Below, one piece after another: positions 58,547 to 64,000 of a stretch of 64,000 bases of DNA. The notes beneath the pieces are model-generated. The model worked only from the letters and a program-made list of their open reading frames with translations. It was not told the origin of the DNA and made no database searches. Position numbers and translations under genes: made by a program. Within the stretch, counting starts at the first letter, position 1. Every line of letters begins with the position of its first letter. The stretch is from Pseudorhodoferax aquiterrae (GTDB lineage Bacteria > Pseudomonadota > Gammaproteobacteria > Burkholderiales > Burkholderiaceae_C): the NCBI RefSeq assembly GCF_014652235.1, contig NZ_BMYK01000001.1, positions 454,982-518,981 on the forward strand, in the 5' to 3' direction.

Positions 58547-59747
58547 GGCCGTACAGCCAAGGCATGTCCAGCAGCCGTTCGCCGAGCAGCCGCAGCGAGA
58601 GGTTGCGCCCCCAGCGGACCAACCCGGTGGCGTGGAAGATGCGGCCGTTGCGCAGCGCGCGCGCCTGCACGCGCGCGTTGCGTTGCCAGCGCTCCAGTGC
58701 GTAGCGCGCCAGCAGCAGCGGCACCTCGATGCCGGCCGTCTCGGCCTGGCGCAGCGCGCGGCCCAGCGCCTCGGCATCCTCGATGGCCATGCCGGCGCCC
58801 TGTGCGAGGTAGGGGCGCATGGGGTGGGCGGCATCACCGAGCAGCGCCACGCGGCCGCGCGCCTGCTCGGTGGCGGCGCGCAGCGGCGGCCGGTCGGCCA
58901 GCACCCACAGCCGCCAGGCCGGCACGGCCTGCACCAGCGCCTGCAGCGGCGCCGCGCAGCCGGCCATGGCGGCCTGCAGGTCGGCCGCGTTGGTGGCGTG
59001 GTCCCAGTCGGCCAGCGCATCGGGCGTGGCGCCCTGCCGGCCCCCGGGCGGCAGGCCGTGCACGAAGGCCACCACGTTGAGGGCCTCGCCCGCGCGCACC
59101 GGGTAGCTGACCAGGTGCAGGCGCGGCCCCAGCCAGGCCGTCACTTCGGTGCTGCGCAGCGCGGCCGGCAGCGCGGCCTGCGGCAGCAGCGCACGGTAGG
59201 CCAGGTGGCCGGTCAGGCGCGGCGCGCCGTCGCCGAGCAACTGGGCGCGCACGCCGCTCCACAGGCCGTCGGCGCCGAGCAGGGCATCGCCTTCGACGGC
59301 CTTTCCCCCGGTGCGCAGCAGCACGCGCCGGCCGTCGTCCTCGTAGCCGAGCACGCGCCGGTTGAGCGTGAGCGCGACGTCGGCCAGCGGCGCCACGGCC
59401 TGGTGCAGCAGCGCCAGCAGGTCGGCGCGGTGGATGGTGGCGTAGGGCGCGCCGTAGCGCGCGCGCATGGCGGCCAGGTCCAGCGTGGCCAGCAGCTGGC
59501 CGCTGGCGGCGTCGCGCACGCGCAGGCGCTCGGGGAAGGCGGCCACGGCCTGCAGTGCGGGGCCCAGGTCCCAGGCCTGCAGCAGCCGCACGACGTTGGG
59601 CCCCAGCTGCACGCCGGCGCCGACCTCGCTGAAGGCCGCGGCACGCTCGAACACGCGCACCTGCCAGCCCTGTCGGGCGCAGGCCAGCGCGGCGGCCAGA
59701 CCGCCGATGCCGCCACCGGCGACGAGAAGCTGCTGGGGACTTGCCAT
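58527..59747 (-). CDS. FAD-dependent aromatic monooxygenase (salicylate-hydroxylase-like)
   Basis: A 406-residue class A flavoprotein hydroxylase. The GxGxxG motif is VAGGGIGGLAAALACA at residues 9-24. The middle DG-type motif is seen as LLGADGLWSGVRAQL and the second FAD site as VALLGDAAHPMRPYLAQGAG. It resembles salicylate and 6-hydroxynicotinate hydroxylases and UbiH-like enzymes; the substrate is not determinable. It is convergent with the DUF2788 gene and separated by 28 bases from the response-regulator stop. Confidence 0.88.
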   Translation of the reverse strand: MASPQQLLVAGGGIGGLAAALACARQGWQVRVFERAAAFSEVGAGVQLGPNVVRLLQAWDLGPALQAVAAFPERLRVRDAASGQLLATLDLAAMRARYGAPYATIHRADLLALLHQAVAPLADVALTLNRRVLGYEDDGRRVLLRTGGKAVEGDALLGADGLWSGVRAQLLGDGAPRLTGHLAYRALLPQAALPAALRSTEVTAWLGPRLHLVSYPVRAGEALNVVAFVHGLPPGGRQGATPDALADWDHATNAADLQAAMAGCAAPLQALVQAVPAWRLWVLADRPPLRAATEQARGRVALLGDAAHPMRPYLAQGAGMAIEDAEALGRALRQAETAGIEVPLLLARYALERWQRNARVQARALRNGRIFHATGLVRWGRNLSLRLLGERLLDMPWLYGLNSEKT

Positions 59748-59775
59748 GGGGCCGCGATTGTGCCGCCCCGGCGGC

Positions 59776-60588
59776 CTACATGGGCTTGAACAAGTGGGTG
59801 TAGAGCCGGCTCACGGCAATGCGCTCGCCCGGCCGGCCGCGCAGCCGCAGGTGCAGTCGGCCCGCCTCGTCGCGCTCCACCTGTTCGATCGCATCGGCCC
59901 GCACCACCACGGCGCGGTGCACCTGCCAGAAGCGCTGCCCGTCCAGCTGCGCCAGCAGCTGCTTGAGCGGCGTGCGGATCAGGTGCTCCTCGCCGGCGGT
60001 CAGCACGCGCACGTACTTGTCGGCCGCCTCGAAGTACAGCACCTCGTCGATGGGCACCATGCGCACCTTGGCGCCGCCGGCATCGCCGGCCGCGATGAAG
60101 CGCAGCGGCGCCGCTGGCGCTGCGCTGCCGGCCGCACCGAGCAGGCGGCGCCACTGCGCGAACTGCTGTTCCAGCGCATCGGCCGGCGCCGGTTCGGTCG
60201 CGGCCAGCGCCTGCTGCAGGCGCGCCACGGTGCGGCGCAGCCGCTCGGGCTGCACGGGCTTGAGCACGTAGTCGAGCGCCTGCGCGTCGAAGGCGCGTGC
60301 AGCGTATTCGTCGTAGGCCGTCACGAACACGAGTTGCGGCAGGCGCGCACTGTCCAGCGGCCAGCGCTCCGCCAGCTCGGCGGCCGCAGCCAGGCCGTCC
60401 TGGCCCGGCATGCGGATGTCCAGGAACAGCACGTGGGGCAGCAGGCGCAGCGCCGCGTCCACGGCGCTGTGGCCGTCGCCCGCGGTCGCCACGATCTGCA
60501 GCGCCGGCCAGGCCCGGCCCAGCTCGGCGGCCAGCGCCTGGGCCAGCAGCGGTTCGTCTTCGGCGATGAGGGCGGTGGTGGTCGGCAT
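59776..60588 (-). CDS. LytTR family response regulator
   Basis: A 270-residue regulator. The receiver domain covers residues 1-125 with acidic residues in LIAEDEPLLA, phosphoacceptor Asp in FLDIRMPGQDG and the switch Lys in DYVLKPVQPER. A C-terminal LytTR DNA-binding domain contains FEAADKYVRVLTAGEEHLIRTPLKQL. It begins 5 bases after the kinase stop, and the pair form an AlgR/LytR-type two-component system. Confidence 0.93.
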   Translation of the reverse strand: MPTTTALIAEDEPLLAQALAAELGRAWPALQIVATAGDGHSAVDAALRLLPHVLFLDIRMPGQDGLAAAAELAERWPLDSARLPQLVFVTAYDEYAARAFDAQALDYVLKPVQPERLRRTVARLQQALAATEPAPADALEQQFAQWRRLLGAAGSAAPAAPLRFIAAGDAGGAKVRMVPIDEVLYFEAADKYVRVLTAGEEHLIRTPLKQLLAQLDGQRFWQVHRAVVVRADAIEQVERDEAGRLHLRLRGRPGERIAVSRLYTHLFKPM

Positions 60589-60593
60589 GGTTC

Positions 60594-61652
60594 TCAGAGT
60601 GGAACGACGATGCTGGCGCGCGTGCCGCCGCCGGGCTCCGCGGCAAGCGCCAGGCTGGCGCGGTCGCCGTGCAGGGTCTGCAGGCGTTCGCGCACCTGGG
60701 TCAGGCCGAAGCCGCCCGCCGTGGTGTCGGGCTCGGACAGGCCGGCGCCGGTGTCCAGCACCTGCAGGACGAGGCGGTCGCCGTCCATGGCCTGCTCGCG
60801 CCGCGCCTGCACGGTGATCGTGCCGCCCTCGACCTGGGGCTCCAGTCCGTGACGGATGGCGTTCTCCACGAGCGGCTGCAGCAGCAGCGGCGGTACCGGC
60901 ACGGCCCGCAGATCCCCGGGCAGGTCGAGCGTGTAGCGCAGGCGCGGGCCCATGCGCACGGCCATGAGTTCCAGGTAGTCGGCCAGGCGCTCGAACTCCT
61001 GTGCCAGCGGGTGCAGCGTGGCGCGCGAGCCGCCCAGCGTGGCGCGCAGGTAGCTGTTGAGCCGGTCCAGCATGGCCACGGCGCGCGGCGGATCCACGGT
61101 GATCAGCACGCGCAGGTTGGCCAGCGTGTTGAAGAGCATGTGCGGCTCCAGCTGCGTCTCCAGCAGCTTGAGCTTGGCCTCGGCGGCGTCGCGTTCGGCC
61201 GCGGCGATGGCGGCGGCCAGGGCCGCTGCCTTGCCGCGCGTGTGGAAGTAGAACGAGCCGACGGCGCCCGCAGCGATCGTGATGTACAGGCCGATGGCGC
61301 CGTCGCGCGTGTCGGCCGTGCGGCTGGGATCGGCCGGGCCGATCAGTTTGTAGGCCAGCCAATCGCCCAGGTAGAAGCCGACCCCGATGCCCGCCGCCGT
61401 CAGCACCAGGCCGCGCCAGCCCCGCGGCCAGCCGTGGCCGCCCTCGGCGTCGCCATGGCAATGCGCGCGTGGCACGGCGTAGCGGCCGAACTCCATCGTG
61501 CCCCAGCACAGCGTGCCGATGCAGACGGAATAGGCCAGCTGCGACAGATAGCTGCGGTGCGGCCACATCAGCGTGGTCAGCACCGCCACCACGCAGCACA
61601 GCGCCAGCACGTGCAGGTAGTGGCGCAGGGCGTTGCGCAGGACGAGGTTCAT
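60594..61652 (-). CDS. LytS/AlgZ-type sensor histidine kinase
   Basis: A 352-residue kinase. Four hydrophobic helices fill the first 150 residues. Then comes the His_kinase domain with the phospho-His in KLLETQLEPHMLFNTLANL and a GHKL ATPase with LVENAIRHGLEPQ, DTGAGL and GGFGLTQVRERL. The start is ATG at 61652, chosen because the membrane region begins there, although the frame is open further upstream. The signal and target genes are unknown. Confidence 0.92.
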   Translation of the reverse strand: MNLVLRNALRHYLHVLALCCVVAVLTTLMWPHRSYLSQLAYSVCIGTLCWGTMEFGRYAVPRAHCHGDAEGGHGWPRGWRGLVLTAAGIGVGFYLGDWLAYKLIGPADPSRTADTRDGAIGLYITIAAGAVGSFYFHTRGKAAALAAAIAAAERDAAEAKLKLLETQLEPHMLFNTLANLRVLITVDPPRAVAMLDRLNSYLRATLGGSRATLHPLAQEFERLADYLELMAVRMGPRLRYTLDLPGDLRAVPVPPLLLQPLVENAIRHGLEPQVEGGTITVQARREQAMDGDRLVLQVLDTGAGLSEPDTTAGGFGLTQVRERLQTLHGDRASLALAAEPGGGTRASIVVPL

Positions 61653-61770
61653 GGAGAGCGGGGCGGTACGGCGCCCAGATTCTTGACGAAGAAGGCCACG
61701 CTGGCGCCAGGTCCGCGCTGCCGCGGGGGGCGTGCAGCCAGAGCGCTCAGGAGCTCGGCCATGGCGGCTC

Positions 61771-62454
61771 TCAGTCCAGCAGCTGGTAGGGACCGCCGCG
61801 CGCCAGCGCACGCTGGAACGCCGGCCGCGCGTGGATGCGGTCCAGCCAGGCCATCAACCGCGGGCGGCTGGCGTCCAGCCCGGCGCGTGCCCGGGCCGCC
61901 TCGACCGGAAAGCTCATCTGGATGTCCGCTGCGCTGAAGTCGGCGCCGGCGAACCAGTCGCGCCCGGCCAGTTCGGCTTCCAGGAAATCCAGGTGCTGCT
62001 TCAGGTTGGGCAGCACGATCGCGGCCTTGGCCTTGGCGGCGATGCCGCGCGCGATCGGCCGCACGAAAAATGGCATCTGCGCGCGCTCGATGCGGTCGAA
62101 CACGAGCTTGAGCAGCAGCGGCGGCATGGCCGAGCCCTCGGCGTAGTGCATGAAGTAGCGCCAACGCACGGCCTCGGGCGTGCCCGGCGGTGGCGCCAGC
62201 CGGCCCTGGCCGTGGCGCTCGAGCAGGGTCTCCAGGATGGCGCCCGACTCGGCCAGCACCAGCCCGTCGTCGGTGGTCACCACGGGCGACTTGCCCAGCG
62301 GGTGCACGCGGCGCAGTTCGGGCGGCGCCAGCAGGGTGGCCGGGTCGCGCCGGTACTGCACGATGGCGTAGGGCAGTTCCAGTTCCTCCAGCAGCCACAG
62401 CACGCGCTGCGAACGGGAGTTCTCGAGGTGGTGGACGGTGAGCATGGCCTGCAT
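61771..62454 (-). CDS. Glutathione S-transferase family protein
   Basis: A 227-residue cytosolic protein. The N-terminal thioredoxin fold has VHHLENSRSQRVLWLLEELELPY and the cis-proline and glutathione-binding pair in GKSPVVTTDDGLVLAESGAIL. The C-terminal helical domain holds FSAADIQMSFPVEAAR (N-capping motif). The Ser of NSRSQR is the likely catalytic residue. A second ATG three codons later is an alternative start. The physiological substrate is unknown. Confidence 0.92.
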   Translation of the reverse strand: MQAMLTVHHLENSRSQRVLWLLEELELPYAIVQYRRDPATLLAPPELRRVHPLGKSPVVTTDDGLVLAESGAILETLLERHGQGRLAPPPGTPEAVRWRYFMHYAEGSAMPPLLLKLVFDRIERAQMPFFVRPIARGIAAKAKAAIVLPNLKQHLDFLEAELAGRDWFAGADFSAADIQMSFPVEAARARAGLDASRPRLMAWLDRIHARPAFQRALARGGPYQLLD

Positions 62455-62463
62455 GGTGCCCGA

Positions 62464-62757
62464 TCAGCGCGGCGTGCCGCCGTCCAGCCGCTGGCGTTCG
62501 CGCGCGACCATGCGGTCCATGAGCGGGTTGCCCGGTGCCAGCACCCAGACCGCCAGGCCGTGGAATAGCAGGCCCAGGCCCCAGCCCAGCAGCGGGAACA
62601 GCGCCCAGTGCCGGCCGCCGGCCAGCGACAGCGCGACCAGCACGGTGTTGACGACCGCGTAGACCGTCGCGTGGGCGAACCAGCCCAGCTTGGCCTTGGC
62701 GCGGCGGCGGGCCGTCCAGTCGAGCAAGGTTTCGCCGGGAATGGGGGTGCGGGACAT
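62464..62757 (-). CDS. 2TM domain protein
   Basis: A 97-residue membrane protein with two helices (WFAHATVYAVVNTVLVALSL and FPLLGWGLGLLFHGLAVWVL) separated by a short Gly/Arg turn. The pattern is that of the 2TM domain, found alone or fused to histidine kinases of the LytS type. A LytS-like kinase is encoded two genes downstream, but no direct link is shown. It starts 28 bases after the next upstream gene. Confidence 0.78.
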   Translation of the reverse strand: MSRTPIPGETLLDWTARRRAKAKLGWFAHATVYAVVNTVLVALSLAGGRHWALFPLLGWGLGLLFHGLAVWVLAPGNPLMDRMVARERQRLDGGTPR

Positions 62758-62785
62758 GGTGTGCTCCTTGAAAGAAGTGGGTGGC

Positions 62786-63307
62786 TCAGGCGGCGACGGT
62801 GGCGGCGTGCCGGCGCAGCGCCAGCTTCCACAGCCGCAGCGCACGGCCGGCGAAGATGCCGCTGAACAGGCCATACAGCGTGCTGATGCCGGTGGCGAAG
62901 CCGCCCTGGTGGGCCAGTTCCGGGTGCATGGCCAGCAGCACACCCACGGCGTACTTGGTCGCGAAGATGCCCATCATGAGCGCCAGCGGCACCCAGCTGC
63001 CGGGCTGGTGGAAGCGGCGGCTGGCGGGCTCGTAGCGCACGGCCGGGTGCAGCGGCAGCCGGGCGACGAAGGCCAGCGCCGCTGCCGCCGCCAGGCCCCA
63101 GCCGGCCAGCGCCAGCCAGCCCGCGTCCGAGCGGCCGAACGCGCCGGTCACGCCGTAGATGGCCAGCGCGACCATGGCCACGGGCATGGCGGTCGCGCGC
63201 AGGAGGTGGGTGCTGCCGGCCACGAGCTGCCTGGCGCCCATCCAGGCGAGCAGCGCGAACAGCGCGAACACCCAGGCGGGCGTGTGGGTCAGGATCTGGA
63301 TCAGCAT
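62786..63307 (-). CDS. Integral membrane protein, DUF6622-like
   Basis: A 173-residue protein with about five hydrophobic helices. LIQILTHTPAWVFALFALLAWMG at the N-terminus and the final GIFAGRALRLWKLALRR are the recognisable parts; it resembles small membrane proteins annotated as DUF6622. No function is known. It is the first gene of the minus-strand group (this gene, 2TM, GST, kinase, regulator) and is divergent from the efflux gene. Confidence 0.65.
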   Translation of the reverse strand: MLIQILTHTPAWVFALFALLAWMGARQLVAGSTHLLRATAMPVAMVALAIYGVTGAFGRSDAGWLALAGWGLAAAAALAFVARLPLHPAVRYEPASRRFHQPGSWVPLALMMGIFATKYAVGVLLAMHPELAHQGGFATGISTLYGLFSGIFAGRALRLWKLALRRHAATVAA

Positions 63308-63451
63308 CGCGGGCTCCGTGGTGTTGGGTGTTGGCGCGACTGTGCGCCGGCGCCGCGTCGCATCCCAGCGCCATGCGACAGGCTGCAGCACGGCGGCGCC
63401 AGTTGCAGCGCAGCGCGACGAACGGGGAAGCCCTGGGCGCTTTACCTGGCG

Positions 63452-63482
63452 TTGACAGTTGCGCGCACATGCCGGCTACGAT
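63452..63482 (+). promoter_or_regulatory. Sigma-70-like promoter of the RND efflux gene
   Basis: TTGACA (63452-63457) and TACGAT (63477-63482) are separated by 19 bases, slightly longer than optimal. The start codon follows 50 bases later. Confidence 0.5.
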
Positions 63483-63531
63483 CGCCGGCTCCAATCGCAC
63501 CCACGCTTGTGCCCGCCCCCGATCTCGCGCC

Positions 63532-64000
63532 ATGGACCACCCCACGCCCGGCTCCGCTCCCTCCCGTTCCCTGGTGACGCCGCCGGCGCAGCCCCCTTCG
63601 CGCGGGCGCCGCTGGCTCGGGGCGGTGGTCACCGTGCTGGTGCTCGGGGCCCTGGTGGGCGGCAGCTACTACCTGGTCAAGCGGCCGGCCGAGGCGCCCG
63701 CGGGCTTCGGCATGGGCCCACGCCCCGGTGGCCCGCCGGGCGGGCCCGGCAGCTTCGGCATGGTGACGGTGGGCCATGCCACCGTGGCGCGCGCGCAGAT
63801 CCCGGTCACGCTGGACGCGCTGGGCACGGTCACGCCCGTGGCCACGGTCACGCTCAAGCCCCAGGTCGGCGGCGTGCTGACCGAGGTGCTGTTCACCGAA
63901 GGCCAGACCGTGCGCAAGGGCCAGCTGCTGGCCCGCATCGACCCGCGCCCCTACGAGCAGGCGCTGATGCAGGCGCGCGGCACGCGCATGCGCGACGAGG
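63532..64000 (+). CDS. mdtA: RND efflux periplasmic adaptor, MdtA-like, partial
   Basis: The gene runs off the right edge; about 156 residues are visible. A cytoplasmic Pro/Ser-rich start leads into one membrane anchor (WLGAVVTVLVLGALVGGSYY), then a Gly/Pro linker. The lipoyl-type domain follows with LGTVTPVATVTLKPQVGGVL and EGQTVRKGQLLARIDPRPYE, which is characteristic of MdtA/MuxA adaptors. It presumably heads an mdtABC-type drug efflux operon beyond the window. Confidence 0.88.
   Translation, partial: MDHPTPGSAPSRSLVTPPAQPPSRGRRWLGAVVTVLVLGALVGGSYYLVKRPAEAPAGFGMGPRPGGPPGGPGSFGMVTVGHATVARAQIPVTLDALGTVTPVATVTLKPQVGGVLTEVLFTEGQTVRKGQLLARIDPRPYEQALMQARGTRMRDE

Noticed and set aside
61649-61762. 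37-codon minus-strand ORF between the GST gene and the histidine kinase, ending in ATGA overlap with the kinase start
   Set aside because: The overlap is suggestive, but there is no clear Shine-Dalgarno, the peptide shows no recognisable feature, and open frames are common in this GC-rich DNA.

Overview
The window comes from a high-GC betaproteobacterium of the order Burkholderiales, most likely family Comamonadaceae. The signs are four periplasmic Bug-type solute receptors, a divergent metG/apbC pair, DUF2788 and PEP-CTERM proteins, and an intergenic repeat around 14397-14498 of a type I recall from Comamonadaceae genomes. No rRNA, tRNA, insertion sequence, CRISPR array or prophage was seen. 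Gene density is high and no stretch over 300 bases lacks a gene or recognisable remnant.

Layout. Positions 1-7.9 kb are mostly core functions: a partial FAD oxidoreductase with a divergent TetR regulator, metG with a small lipoprotein, apbC, fdhD, a CPBP protease and argG. From 7.9 to 11 kb two near-identical marC genes flank a BCCT transporter. From 11 to 19.4 kb is a mixed segment: a Bug receptor, a DUF4143 ATPase, an SMP-30 protein, an FtsX-like permease, a small P-loop kinase with an elaborate leader, a deletion scar joining a broken lysR to a broken MFS gene, and a truncated haemoglobin.

From 19.4 to 41 kb is catabolic DNA. First comes lysR with a divergent bug-pdxA-like pair. Next is a ten-gene minus-strand run (30753 down to 22411): pcaI-pcaJ-pcaF-pcaD, cyclase, YciI-like, SDR, AtoE-type transporter, catC, bug. 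Its divergent IclR regulator has two palindromes in the shared promoter gap. Third is a GntR-centred locus of CaiB CoA-transferase, acyl-CoA dehydrogenase, MaoC hydratase, Bug, MmgE/PrpD, MFS and a CitE-like lyase. That gene set resembles the itaconate/C5-dicarboxylate loci known from Pseudomonas and Yersinia. A lone PEP-CTERM gene sits inside it.

From 41 to 64 kb the window returns to conserved genes: smr-radC, an slpA-like FKBP with ispH, phoH, bcp, the overlapping alaA-hom-thrC-mobB-moeA-moaD run, a dapA-like gene, moaE, clpB behind a consensus heat-shock promoter, small membrane proteins, an FAD monooxygenase, a LytTR two-component pair, a glutathione transferase and the start of an RND efflux adaptor gene.

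The points most worth following up are the leader of the P-loop kinase (a short upstream ORF, an SD-sequestering hairpin and a competing hairpin), the head-to-head truncation next to it, the two catabolic loci with their paired operators, the marC-BCCT-marC duplication, and a long unexplained hairpin at 53777-53825.
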